57,951 bases of DNA from Mangrovicoccus sp. (GTDB taxonomy: Bacteria > Pseudomonadota > Alphaproteobacteria > Rhodobacterales > Rhodobacteraceae). The position numbers and the translations under genes were made by a program. The notes below the pieces were generated by a model, which did no database searches, was not told the origin of the DNA, and saw nothing but the letters and a program-made list of their open reading frames with translations. Positions 1 through 10,379 of this stretch are shown here, piece after piece. Every line of letters begins with the position of its first letter. Position 1 is the first letter of the stretch. Where the stretch lies: NCBI GenBank assembly GCA_025800345.1, contig JAOXSB010000078.1, positions 1-57,951 of the forward strand, given 5' to 3'.

Positions 1-1619
<1,619 letters not shown>

Positions 1620-1630
1620 GCCAATATTTC

Positions 1631-1661
1631 GGGCGGGACCGGCTTTGCATCGGTCCTGCCC
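1631..1661. terminator. Hairpin between converging genes
   Basis: An 11-bp stem (GGGCGGGACCG with CGGTCCTGCCC, one G-T wobble) and a 9-nt loop lie between the aminotransferase stop at 1619 and the MATE stop at 1669. There is no strong T tract, so terminator function is an inference from position. Confidence 0.45.
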
Positions 1662-1668
1662 CGCGCCT

Positions 1669-3021
1669 TTACGGCAATTGCTGCACGCCGCGGGTCCAAA
1701 ACCGATGCATCATCGGCACCGCCGCACAGGTAAGCCCGAGCACCAGCCCCAGCCAAATCCCCGCCGCGCCCAGGCCGAGGGGAAAGCCCAGAACATAGCT
1801 GGCCGGTGCGCCAATTCCCCAATAGCTGATAGCGGCGATCCACATGGGCACTTTTGTGTCTTGCACCCCGCGCAACAGGCCCAAAGCCACCACTTGCAGC
1901 CCATCGGCCAATTGAAACAGCGCCGCACAGGCCAATAGCAACGTGCCTGTGGCCAAGATCGCCACCCGTTGCGGGTCATCAGGAGATAAGAACCAGCCCA
2001 TCAGCAATTTCGGAACGCCCAAAAACGCCACAATGGTCAAAGCCACAACCAATGCGGACAGCGCGATAACAACCTTGCCGCCTCGGCGCAGGCTTTTGCC
2101 ATCCCGCCGCCCCAAAGCGCGGCCTGCGCGCACGGTCGCAGCTTGGCTGAGCCCGATATGGATCATGAAGGTGATCGAGGCGATTTGCAGCGCGATCCCA
2201 TGGGCGGCCAAAGGCACCGTGCCCAAACGCCCCACGAGGAAAGAGGAAAAGGAAAATAGCCCGACTTCGGCGATATTGGTCACGCTAATCGGCCAGCCTA
2301 GGCGAAACACCGCCCCAAGCGCCGCCCAATCGGGCCGCCAAAGACGTTGCAGCAAATCATAATCAGGCAATTTGCGCAGGATATAGAGCACCAGCGCCAG
2401 GGCCGAGGCAGCATTGATCACCACGCTGGAAATCGCCGCACCGCGCACGCCCAGTTCCGGCGCGCCAAAATTGCCGAAAATCAGCACATAGTTCAGACCA
2501 GCATTGAGCAGCGCCGCCCCAAGGGTGGCCCACATCACGATCCGGGTCAGTTCCAGCGCTGACAGGAAACTGCGCAGCACCATGATCATCAGCCCTGGGA
2601 TCAGCATCCAGCCCGCGATGCGCAGATAGATCGCCGCCAATTCGGCCACCTCGGCAGTCTGGCCGGTGCGCTGGAAAATCCCGCCCGCTGACAGCAGTAC
2701 CGCCATGCCCGGCACGCAATAGACCAAACAGGCCCACAGCCCCATGCGGGTGACCCGGCGCACTTGGGTTGTGTCATTGGTCTCGGCCGCCGCCGCCGCC
2801 AAGGGCACCACCGCCCAAGCCAGCCCAGCCCCCAGCAGGAACACCACAAAATAAAGCCCAAAGGCCAAAGTGACCGCGGCCAATTCCGCAGCCCCATACC
2901 AGCCCAGCATGATCGTATCAGTGGTGTTGATGGCAATCTGCGCAAGCTGGCTGCCCACCAAAGGCAAGCCAAGCTGGAGCACCGCGCGTATATGCTCGGG
3001 ATAGGTATTGGCCTGTTTCAT
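1669..3021 (-). CDS. MATE-family multidrug/Na+ antiporter (NorM-like)
   Basis: The 450-aa inner-membrane protein has about twelve hydrophobic helices in the two-bundle MATE arrangement. Family features are the N-terminal LQLGLPLVGSQLAQIAINTTDTIMLG segment (Gln/Asp-rich first helices) and the mirrored second half beginning FRLGWPISVTNIAEVGLFSF. Known members export cationic drugs or metabolites using Na+ or H+ gradients; the substrate here is unknown. Length is normal for the NorM branch. It converges on the aminotransferase and has no obvious operon partner. The start (MKQANTYPE) is preceded by GAGAG. Confidence 0.93.
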   Translation of the reverse strand: MKQANTYPEHIRAVLQLGLPLVGSQLAQIAINTTDTIMLGWYGAAELAAVTLAFGLYFVVFLLGAGLAWAVVPLAAAAAETNDTTQVRRVTRMGLWACLVYCVPGMAVLLSAGGIFQRTGQTAEVAELAAIYLRIAGWMLIPGLMIMVLRSFLSALELTRIVMWATLGAALLNAGLNYVLIFGNFGAPELGVRGAAISSVVINAASALALVLYILRKLPDYDLLQRLWRPDWAALGAVFRLGWPISVTNIAEVGLFSFSSFLVGRLGTVPLAAHGIALQIASITFMIHIGLSQAATVRAGRALGRRDGKSLRRGGKVVIALSALVVALTIVAFLGVPKLLMGWFLSPDDPQRVAILATGTLLLACAALFQLADGLQVVALGLLRGVQDTKVPMWIAAISYWGIGAPASYVLGFPLGLGAAGIWLGLVLGLTCAAVPMMHRFWTRGVQQLP

Positions 3022-3214
3022 CTCTCGCCACAGAAGTTCGAAGTTGCGGTATGCAGCGCGTCGGGACTGGGTCAGGGTCCGACCCGGGCAACACCGCGAG
3101 CGACCCTGATCGCGGCACAGATCCCGAAGGGAGACGTCACTTGCCTCCCCCTATCCGCCGCGCGGCCCGGCGGTCAATGCTTCTTTGGTCAAAGGACTGT
3201 GCGCCGCAACGCGG

Positions 3215-3967
3215 CTATTGCACCTCGACATAGCGGGCGAAACTGCGATCCGTGACCGCCCGGCGATGTTGCTTCAAGCTGCGCGAACGGGGCACAAATC
3301 GAATGCCCCCATAAAGATCATTATAACCTTCAAGCCCGCGATACTCGACCAGGGTATGCCCCCATTCCATGAAAAAGCTCACAGGCCAGCGGCGCGGGCG
3401 ATATTCAACGCCAATGCCGCCAATATCCCCATCCGCATCCCCCATCAGCCCGGCCCAAAGCGCTAGATCATCCAGCGGGAACCAGATCGCTTCGATTTGA
3501 CCAAAGGCCGATGTTTCCGTGCGCTCGGTCAGATCTTCAGCGCCGGTGACATATTGCACCCCAAGCATCCCGCGCAGATCAATGGCATTGCCGAACCGCT
3601 CGGCGCTATAGGCCAGCTCGCCGCTGGTTTCGCGATCATCAGCCCAGCGAATGCGCCCACCCACAGAGTGCCGCCCCCAGCCAGTGCCCCAACTGCGCGA
3701 GATCTCGGCCCCTAAATTGGCGGGATAAGAGCTAGAGAAATCCTCGTTGCGCACGCCCAGCTCTGCCGCCCCGCGCCATTGGCCGCCCTCCACCCGCCAA
3801 GTGGCCCCGATCGTGGCGCGGATAATGTCATTGTCACTGTCTTCCAATGTGGCCCGGGCCGCATAAGAAAAGCTGCCATCCCATTCAAAATCGGGCAGTG
3901 CCTCTTGCGCCGCCAATGGGCCCGCAACAGGGGCGATCAATAATGCGCAAAAAGCAGGTTTCCACAT
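3215..3967 (-). CDS. Secreted/outer-membrane beta-barrel-like hypothetical protein
   Basis: From the ATG at 3967 (GGAGA just upstream) the protein is 250 aa with a clear signal peptide (MWKPAFCALLIAPVAGPLAAQ). The rest alternates aromatic/hydrophobic and polar residues in short strands (for example FSYAARATLE, WRGAAELGVRNEDF, IWFPLDDLALWAGLMG, VSFFMEWGHTLVEY), as in small outer-membrane barrels. An upstream in-frame start at 4060 would bury the signal peptide, so I rejected it. I recognise no named family. It may be an outer-membrane protein of unknown cargo; surface location is inferred. Confidence 0.75.
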   Translation of the reverse strand: MWKPAFCALLIAPVAGPLAAQEALPDFEWDGSFSYAARATLEDSDNDIIRATIGATWRVEGGQWRGAAELGVRNEDFSSSYPANLGAEISRSWGTGWGRHSVGGRIRWADDRETSGELAYSAERFGNAIDLRGMLGVQYVTGAEDLTERTETSAFGQIEAIWFPLDDLALWAGLMGDADGDIGGIGVEYRPRRWPVSFFMEWGHTLVEYRGLEGYNDLYGGIRFVPRSRSLKQHRRAVTDRSFARYVEVQ

Positions 3968-4097
3968 GGGGCGATCTCCGAACAGTCTCGGCGCGAGAAT
4001 GACAGAGCCGACCCTTTGAGAAAAGCCGATAAAGCGCCGCGCAAGCGGCGGCGCTCTCACATTAACGTGGTTGTTTTAGGGGCCGCAATTGCAGCGA

Positions 4098-4661
4098 TCA
4101 GGCGCGGCCCAACATCCGCAACAATGTGGTGTCGCGATCCAGCAGATGATGCTTCAAGGCCCCGGCGAAATGGAGCCCAAGCGCAATCACAAAGGCCCAG
4201 GCCATCGCCCCGTGAAGCGCATAGGCTGCGTTGTTGAGCCCTTTCACCTCCGGCCCTGCGGGAATGGTGAATAGGCCAAACACCTCCACTGCGCGCCCAC
4301 CAAAATACGAGCCGATGATCCCCGACAGCGGCATGATCACAATCGCTGCAATCAGCACCCAATGGATCACATGGGACAGCTTGGCCTGCCATGAGGGCAT
4401 CTCCACCGCCTCGGCCTTAAAGCCTTGCAGCAAACGATATCCGATCCGCCACACCCCAAAGCCCAAGATCAGCACCCCCACTGCTTTATGTATCCCGAAA
4501 AGCTGCCCGAGCTGGGGGCCTCTGGGCGCGAAATTGGCGATATAAAAACCGAAAATCGTTATAGCGATCATCGCAAAGGCAATCAGCCAGTGATTGAGCC
4601 GCGAGAGCAGATCATAATTGTCGCGAGCTCCCGCAAGGGAGTGGGATTGGCTTTGGCGCAT
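4098..4661 (-). CDS. Cytochrome b561 family membrane protein
   Basis: This 187-aa four-helix membrane protein probably carries haem b and moves electrons in the inner membrane. Candidate haem-ligand histidines sit in RLNHWLIAFAM, IHKAVGVLIL, LSHVIHWVLIA and LHGAMAWAFVIALGLHFAGALKHH, the pattern of bacterial CybB-type b561. I chose the ATG at 4661 because AGGAGG sits just upstream; an in-frame ATG at 4679 lacks one. It reads away from parE across about 200 bases. The electron partner is unknown; E. coli CybB is a superoxide:ubiquinone oxidoreductase, but that activity is not shown here. Confidence 0.9.
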   Translation of the reverse strand: MRQSQSHSLAGARDNYDLLSRLNHWLIAFAMIAITIFGFYIANFAPRGPQLGQLFGIHKAVGVLILGFGVWRIGYRLLQGFKAEAVEMPSWQAKLSHVIHWVLIAAIVIMPLSGIIGSYFGGRAVEVFGLFTIPAGPEVKGLNNAAYALHGAMAWAFVIALGLHFAGALKHHLLDRDTTLLRMLGRA

Positions 4662-4864
4662 AGCGGCCTCCTGGATCATTTTTCTTGGATTGGTCGTTAT
4701 TTATGCATGATACGCAAAGACCAAAGTATTCCGTCGCCAAATCCACCCTCTTTCCCCGCCGTCATGAAAAAATCATCCAGATCCCATGCGGGTCAGCGCA
4801 AAGCCTTTCGCCTGGGCGGCAACGGGCCTAAGATGCGTGCCAATCAAATACAGGCGAGCAGTCC

Positions 4865-6829
4865 ATGGCTGATGATCTTCTCTCCGGGGCGGGCCCCGAT
4901 ACCTCTTCTTATGACGCCTCGGCGATTGAGGTGCTCGAAGGGCTCGAGCCGGTGCGCAAACGCCCTGGGATGTATATCGGCGGCACCGATGAGCGCGCTC
5001 TGCACCATCTGGTGGCCGAAGTGCTCGACAATGCGATGGACGAGGCCGTGGCCGGCCATGCCAGCCGCATTGAGGTAACCTTGCATGCCGATGGTTCGGC
5101 CAGCATCCGCGATAATGGCCGCGGCATTCCCGTGGACCCGCATCCGAAATTTCCCGATAAATCCGCGCTGGAAGTGATCCTTTGCACCCTGCATGCGGGC
5201 GGCAAATTTTCCGGCAAAGCCTATGAAACCTCTGGCGGTTTGCACGGGGTTGGGGTGTCGGTGGTCAATGCCCTGTCCGATGAATTGCGGGTGGAAGTGG
5301 CGCGCGAGCGCAAGCTCTTCGCCCAGGAATTTTCCCGCGGCATCCCCCAAGGGCCCGTCGAAGAAGTGGGCGCGGCCCCCAATCGCAGGGGCACCACAGT
5401 GCGGTTCCACCCGGACGCGCAGATTTTCGGCAAGCTGGTGCTCAAACCCGCGCGGCTGATGAAAATGACCCGTTCGAAAGCCTATTTGTTCTCTGGGGTC
5501 GAGATCCGCTGGAAATCCGAGATTGATGACGGGGAAACCCCCACCGAGGCGGTGTTCCATTTCCCCGGCGGTCTGGCGGATTATCTAAGCGAAACCTTAG
5601 GCAGCGCGGCCACCTATGCGGACCGGCCCTTTGCGGGCAAAGTCAGTTTTCAAGAGCGCTTCAACACGCCGGGATCTGTGGAATGGGCGATCAATTGGAC
5701 CCCGACCCGCGACGGGTTCATCCAAAGCTATTGTAACACCGTGCCCACCCCCGAAGGCGGCACCCATGAGGCCGGGTTCTGGGCAGCGATCCTGAAAGGC
5801 ATTCGCGCCTATGGAGAGCTGGCCAATAACCGAAAAGCGGCGCAAATCACCCGCGATGATCTGATCACCGGCGGCTGCGCTTTGGTCAGCTGTTTCATCC
5901 GCGAGCCGGAATTTGTCGGCCAAACCAAAGACCGTCTGGCCACCACCGAGGCGCAGCGCCTGGTGGAAAACGCCGTGCGCGATCATTTTGACAATTGGCT
6001 GGCCGCCGATACGAAATCGGCTGGGGCCATTTTGGATTTCCTGGTGCTGCGCGCCGAAGAACGCCTGCGCCGCAAACAGGAAAAAGACACGGCCCGAAAA
6101 TCGGCCACTAAAAAGCTGCGCCTGCCGGGCAAGCTGGTGGATTGCTCGCAACAGGCCCGCAATGGCACCGAGATCTTTTTGGTAGAAGGCGACAGCGCGG
6201 GAGGTTCAGCCAAAATGGCCCGGGACCGCAAAACCCAAGCGCTGCTGCCCCTGCGCGGAAAGATCCTCAATGTGCTTGGCGCGGCCAGCTCAAAACTGGG
6301 TCAAAACGCCGAGATCAATGACCTGTGCCAAGCCCTTGGCGTGGGCATGGGCACCAAATTCCGCACCGATGATCTGCGCTATGACAAGGTCATCATCATG
6401 ACCGATGCGGATGTGGACGGTGCCCATATCGCGGCGTTGCTCATGACGTTTTTCTTTTCGCAAATGCGGCCGCTGATCGATGCAGGCCATCTCTATCTGG
6501 CTTGCCCGCCGCTTTACCGGCTGACCCAAGGGGCCAAGCGGGTCTATTGCTTGGACGAGGCCGAGCGGGATGAATGGCTGGCCAAAGGGCTTGGCGGCAA
6601 AGGCAAGATCGATGTGAGCCGGTTCAAAGGTCTGGGCGAGATGGACGCGAAAGATCTTAAAGACACCACCATGAACCCCGAAAGCCGCCAATTGATCCGC
6701 GTCACCATCCATGATGATGAACCCGGCGAGACCGATGATCTGGTGGAACGGCTCATGGGCAAAAAACCCGAAAAACGCTTTGAATATATCCAGCAAAACG
6801 CCCAATTCGTCGAAGAGCTGGATGTGTGA
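4865..6829 (+). CDS. parE: DNA topoisomerase IV subunit B
   Basis: This is the ATPase subunit of the decatenating type IIA topoisomerase; with ParC it separates daughter chromosomes. The GHKL ATPase region has EVLDNAMDEA (catalytic E52, Mg-binding N56) and the ATP-lid glycines GGLHGVGVSVVNALS. The TOPRIM region has VEGDSAGGSA and IMTDADVDGAHI, and the C-terminal RFKGLGEMD signature is present. At 654 aa without the extra GyrB insertion it fits ParE rather than GyrB. parC is not adjacent, which is common in this group. Confidence 0.96.
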   Translation: MADDLLSGAGPDTSSYDASAIEVLEGLEPVRKRPGMYIGGTDERALHHLVAEVLDNAMDEAVAGHASRIEVTLHADGSASIRDNGRGIPVDPHPKFPDKSALEVILCTLHAGGKFSGKAYETSGGLHGVGVSVVNALSDELRVEVARERKLFAQEFSRGIPQGPVEEVGAAPNRRGTTVRFHPDAQIFGKLVLKPARLMKMTRSKAYLFSGVEIRWKSEIDDGETPTEAVFHFPGGLADYLSETLGSAATYADRPFAGKVSFQERFNTPGSVEWAINWTPTRDGFIQSYCNTVPTPEGGTHEAGFWAAILKGIRAYGELANNRKAAQITRDDLITGGCALVSCFIREPEFVGQTKDRLATTEAQRLVENAVRDHFDNWLAADTKSAGAILDFLVLRAEERLRRKQEKDTARKSATKKLRLPGKLVDCSQQARNGTEIFLVEGDSAGGSAKMARDRKTQALLPLRGKILNVLGAASSKLGQNAEINDLCQALGVGMGTKFRTDDLRYDKVIIMTDADVDGAHIAALLMTFFFSQMRPLIDAGHLYLACPPLYRLTQGAKRVYCLDEAERDEWLAKGLGGKGKIDVSRFKGLGEMDAKDLKDTTMNPESRQLIRVTIHDDEPGETDDLVERLMGKKPEKRFEYIQQNAQFVEELDV

Positions 6830-6919
6830 GCCTTTCGCGTTTTTGATCCAACGCAAAGCAAGACCTTGAAAACACGATACTATCTGAGCATTCTTTAAGG
6901 AAAGCACAGAGAGTTCGCC

Positions 6920-7111
6920 ATGAGATTGGCCTTCATAGTTACAGCTTTGCTCACGGTTCACAGCATCGGCGCTGCCGAGGCTGGATATTCCTCGAAAGGC
7001 ATCACGCTCCCCACCCCGGAAATGACCATCGCCCATGGTGGCGGTTGCCGCAAAAACTCGCCACCTGGACAATGCTGTCACGCAGGCTCGCAACCCTATC
7101 ATTGCCACTAG
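6920..7111 (+). CDS. Small secreted Cys/His-rich protein
   Basis: The 63-aa protein has a signal peptide (MRLAFIVTALLTVHSIGAAEA) and a mature part of about 40 residues ending in a dense Cys/His motif (HGGGCRKNSPPGQCCHAGS, then YHCH at the very end). The terminal YHCH resembles the short YHYH/HxCH tails of small periplasmic metal-binding or nuclease-associated proteins, but I cannot assign a family. It stands alone downstream of parE in a patch that looks less GC-rich than its neighbours. A metal-binding role is inferred from Cys/His density. Confidence 0.7.
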   Translation: MRLAFIVTALLTVHSIGAAEAGYSSKGITLPTPEMTIAHGGGCRKNSPPGQCCHAGSQPYHCH

Positions 7112-7386
7112 ATCGCTACTGCGTCCCGAAAGGCGCACCCGAAGGGGATGCCATCGAGGCCGCGAGGCAGGAAAGCCGCCAATGGTTGCCCTGCAGCTGT
7201 CTCGTTGACTCTGCGCTCTTGGGTCCTTTATCACGCGAAGTCATGATCAGCACGTTCTCCGCATCGCAGAACTATTACCCTCAGCTACGATAGCTGCGGG
7301 CAATTGATCATTGGTTTTCCGCTGCCCCCGACAGCGGTCAACCTTCAAAAGACCTTGTGCCGGGCGGCACATTCAAAGGTCTCAAA

Positions 7387-8163
7387 ATGAGCAAAAACAG
7401 CAGTTCCCACCCCACCTCACTAGGCATCATAGGCTTCGGTGCATTCGGACAACTAGCAGCACATCATCTCGGCCAGCATTTCGAAATTTCAGCCTATGAT
7501 CCGTCCCAAGGCGTTGCCAAGATCGCAAAGCAACTCAGCGTGCATCTGTCATCATTGCATGCAGTTTCGCAGGCTGATGTAATCCTTATTGCGGCGCCAG
7601 TGCCGTCGTTTGAGCAGGTTGTCAGCGAGATTGCAGTTGCTTGCAAACCTGGCGCGTTGATTGTCGATGTTGGCTCAGTCAAAGTGGGCCCCTCCGAAAT
7701 CATGCGGCGGTTGCTACCGAACCATGTAGACATCGTAGCTACTCACCCTTTGTTCGGCCCTCAGAGCGCCGCAAAAGGTATTGAGGGTCTAAAGATTGCA
7801 GTCTGCCCGATCCGGGGAAGACGGCATTCAAGGCTGGCTACGTTTTTAAGCAGGTCTCTCGGTCTGACTGTCATCATAACAACGCCTGAAGATCACGACC
7901 GCGAAGCAGCAGTTGTGCAAGGGCTCACCCACCTCATCGCCAAGGTGCTACTGAGAATGGGACCGCTGCCAACGCGCATGACCACAAAGAGCTTTGACTT
8001 GCTATCTGAGGCGGTTTCTATGGTTCAACACGATGCGCCAGAAGTCTTCGAAGCGATTGAGCAGGCTAATCCTTACGCCGAGACGGTAAGACGGAGCTTT
8101 TTTGACTTGGCCGCATGTTTGAGCGCCGAGCTGGAAACGGCATTGAGGCCCCCACCAAACTAG
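7387..8163 (+). CDS. Prephenate/arogenate dehydrogenase family protein
   Basis: The 258-aa protein has an N-terminal Rossmann fold (LGIIGFGAFGQLAAHHL, about residues 12-28), a second NAD-binding segment (ADVILIAAPVPSFEQVV), DVGSVK and the catalytic-region THPLFGPQSA. A helical dimerisation domain follows, in which EDHDREAAVVQGLTHLI is the TyrA signature. Known family members oxidatively decarboxylate prephenate or arogenate toward tyrosine. The ATG at 7387 gives the normal N-terminus. Codon and base use look more AT-rich than in flanking genes, and no aromatic-pathway neighbours are present. It may be a transferred paralogue rather than the housekeeping TyrA/TyrC. Confidence 0.85.
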   Translation: MSKNSSSHPTSLGIIGFGAFGQLAAHHLGQHFEISAYDPSQGVAKIAKQLSVHLSSLHAVSQADVILIAAPVPSFEQVVSEIAVACKPGALIVDVGSVKVGPSEIMRRLLPNHVDIVATHPLFGPQSAAKGIEGLKIAVCPIRGRRHSRLATFLSRSLGLTVIITTPEDHDREAAVVQGLTHLIAKVLLRMGPLPTRMTTKSFDLLSEAVSMVQHDAPEVFEAIEQANPYAETVRRSFFDLAACLSAELETALRPPPN

Positions 8164-8339
8164 AGAGCGGACATTGATAGGGCAGCCACCAATGCCAACT
8201 TAGCACCCCAAGCCAACAAATCGGAAAAACCGGCTGACCGTCAGCTCTCGGCGGCGCGGCATTTGTTTACAGCGGGGCAAATACGTCCCCAAATAACCTG
8301 ATACGAAAAGGAGGCCGGTGGCCCCCTGATCGGGTCCGC

Positions 8340-9077
8340 TTATGCAGGCTGGCGCGTTGCGGCGATCACCACGTCGCGGATATTTACGTTCTGGGGCTGG
8401 CCATACATGAACATGGCTGTGCGGGCGATATCCTCGGCCACCAGCACCCCGCCCATGCTTTCTTTCCACGCGTTATAGCCGTCTTTGATGGCTTGATCGG
8501 TGGTGTGGCTGAGCAGCTCGGTCTCCACCGCGCCAGGGCAAAGGGTCATTACCCGCACATTGCTGCCGGACACTTCTTCGCGGACATTTTCCGACATGGA
8601 AGAGACCGCGAATTTCGTGCCCACATAGGCAGCGTGGTCGGGAAAGCTCTTTTTGCCCGCAATCGAAGAGATATTGAGGATTGTGCCCCCTTGGCGAGCT
8701 TTCATCCCCGCCAGCACCGCTTGCATGCCGGTCAGCAGCGCCAGCACATTGACATCGAACATTTGCCGCCATTGCGCCGGGTCTTGGGTGTCGATCTGCC
8801 CCAGCAGCATCACGCCAGCATTATTGACCAAGCAATCCACTGGCCCGAACTGGGCCTCGGCCTCGGCGATCGCCGCTTTGAAGGCGGCGGCATCGGTCAC
8901 ATCCACCGCCCGGCACAGGGCATTGGGCAGGCCCAGCGCTTCGATCTTATCAATCCGGCGCCCAAGCAGCAAAAGCGGGTGCCCCGCCGCTGACATCTCT
9001 TTGGCAATCGCCGCACCAATGCCCGAAGAGGCCCCGGTGATCACCACCAAAGGTTTCGCATGCTCGCTCATATCCAT
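8340..9077 (-). CDS. Short-chain dehydrogenase/reductase (classical SDR)
   Basis: The 245-aa NAD(P)-dependent oxidoreductase has the classical SDR motifs: TGASSGIG (nucleotide binding, about residues 14-21), NNAGV, the catalytic Ser in ISSIAGKKSF, YxxxK as YVGTK, and PGAVETEL. It resembles the YdfG/serine 3-dehydrogenase-like branch. The substrate cannot be read from sequence. It is divergent from the DUF302 gene at 9233, with about 155 bases between them. Confidence 0.92.
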   Translation of the reverse strand: MDMSEHAKPLVVITGASSGIGAAIAKEMSAAGHPLLLLGRRIDKIEALGLPNALCRAVDVTDAAAFKAAIAEAEAQFGPVDCLVNNAGVMLLGQIDTQDPAQWRQMFDVNVLALLTGMQAVLAGMKARQGGTILNISSIAGKKSFPDHAAYVGTKFAVSSMSENVREEVSGSNVRVMTLCPGAVETELLSHTTDQAIKDGYNAWKESMGGVLVAEDIARTAMFMYGQPQNVNIRDVVIAATRQPA

Positions 9078-9232
9078 AATCCTTATCGCAGAGGCTCATG
9101 CCCCATTGCCCCTTTTTTGGGCGAAATGAAAACTCAAAAAACGCCCTCCTCGCGGGGACTTGAGCGCAAGGCCGATAGCCCCGCTCGAAATCCCCCGCTA
9201 AACTGCGGCTCAGGATTATATTGGAGCCCCCC

Positions 9233-9706
9233 ATGCGCGTTTCATTCGCCCTGATTGCTTTTCTACTCACTGCCCTGCCAGCGCTTGCCCAATCGGATAT
9301 GGCCCCGCGTGAAGGCTGGGCCGTGCATCCTAGCGACAAACCCTATGGTGCGCTGATTGATGCGGTGAAATCCACCGCTGGCCTGCATAAGCTGGGCGTG
9401 GTGACTGAGGCAGGCCCCACGGAAACCGCCCGCGCCCGGGGCGTTGAGATCCCTGGCAATCGGGTTATCGGGCTCTTTAACAATCTTTACGCGGTGCGCA
9501 TCCTGAAGCTTTCCACCCCGGCAATGATCGAAGCGCCCATCCGGCTTTATGTGACGGAAAATGCCGATGGCACCGCGACCCTGTCATATAAACTGCCCAG
9601 CGCCGTTTTTGCCCCTTATGCGGAAGAAGCCGGGGCTGAATTGACCATCGCCGCAGCCGAGCTCGATTTGATTTTCGAGGCGCTCGTGCAAGATGCGTTG
9701 CGCTAA
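9233..9706 (+). CDS. Periplasmic DUF302 domain protein
   Basis: The 157-aa protein has an N-terminal signal peptide (MRVSFALIAFLLTALPALAQ) and a single DUF302 domain over most of the remainder (GALIDAVKSTAGLHKLGVV, VIGLFNNLYAVRILK, APIRLYVTEN). DUF302 proteins are widespread, often periplasmic, and lack a settled biochemical role. The start at 9233 gives a good signal peptide, while the in-frame ATG four codons earlier would spoil it. The stop overlaps the start of the next gene by 14 bases, so the two are probably translationally coupled. Confidence 0.85.
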   Translation: MRVSFALIAFLLTALPALAQSDMAPREGWAVHPSDKPYGALIDAVKSTAGLHKLGVVTEAGPTETARARGVEIPGNRVIGLFNNLYAVRILKLSTPAMIEAPIRLYVTENADGTATLSYKLPSAVFAPYAEEAGAELTIAAAELDLIFEALVQDALR

Positions 9707-10379
9707 AGCTGCCTGTCTTTTGGCGGCAGCGCTCATCCTGAGCGGTTGTGTCCAGCGCCCGCTCAGCCCCAATGAGATCACCTATGCAGAAAGCTTGTTG
9801 CCCGGGCTTGACCCGAGCCAGATAAGCGTGACCCGCGGCGCGGTGACAGGCAATTGGATCCGCCATCGCCCACCGCGCCCGGCCAAAGCCTGCCGCGAGC
9901 GGATCTTTCCGCCGGAAACAGAGCCGCGCATCCCCTATAGCACCGCAGCCTTCGTGCTGGGCGAGGAAATCTACTACAATCGCCGCCTCTATCGGGATGA
10001 TGTTCTGAGCGCTTATCCGCAAACCCTCGCGTTGGCCCATGCGATGTTGCTTGCCCATGAGCTCACCCATGTGTGGCAATGGCAAAACCGGGATATGACA
10101 GGCTATCATCCACTCCGCGCGCTCCATGAACAACGCAACGCGGATCCATATCTTTACGATCTCGACCCGCCCCAGGATTTTCTGGACTACGGATTTGAAC
10201 AGCAAGCGGCATTGGTGGAAGAATATGCCTGTTGCCGCGCGCTGGACCCAAAGGGCGGGCGCACCCAAGCGCTTTATGACTTGCTGCTGCCTTATTTCCC
10301 GGGCCTCGCCCCAGCAGAGCCGGCCAAGCAGATCAGCTTGCCTTGGCCTGATGCTGACACCAAGGGGGCATGCGCCTAG
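9693..10379 (+). CDS. Lipoprotein with HExxH zinc-metallopeptidase-like motif
   Basis: The 228-aa protein begins with a lipoprotein signal (LLAAALILSGC; lipobox LSGC) and should be membrane-anchored. Near residue 121 it has AHELTHVWQWQ, a HExxH zinc site with the HxWQ extension seen in DUF4157-like proteins. A downstream glutamate (ALVEEYACC) is a plausible third ligand. Translation overlaps the DUF302 gene by 14 bases, which suggests joint function. It ends overlapping by four bases with the converging aldolase gene. The substrate is unknown and peptidase activity is inferred from the motif only. Confidence 0.8.
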   Translation: MRCAKAACLLAAALILSGCVQRPLSPNEITYAESLLPGLDPSQISVTRGAVTGNWIRHRPPRPAKACRERIFPPETEPRIPYSTAAFVLGEEIYYNRRLYRDDVLSAYPQTLALAHAMLLAHELTHVWQWQNRDMTGYHPLRALHEQRNADPYLYDLDPPQDFLDYGFEQQAALVEEYACCRALDPKGGRTQALYDLLLPYFPGLAPAEPAKQISLPWPDADTKGACA

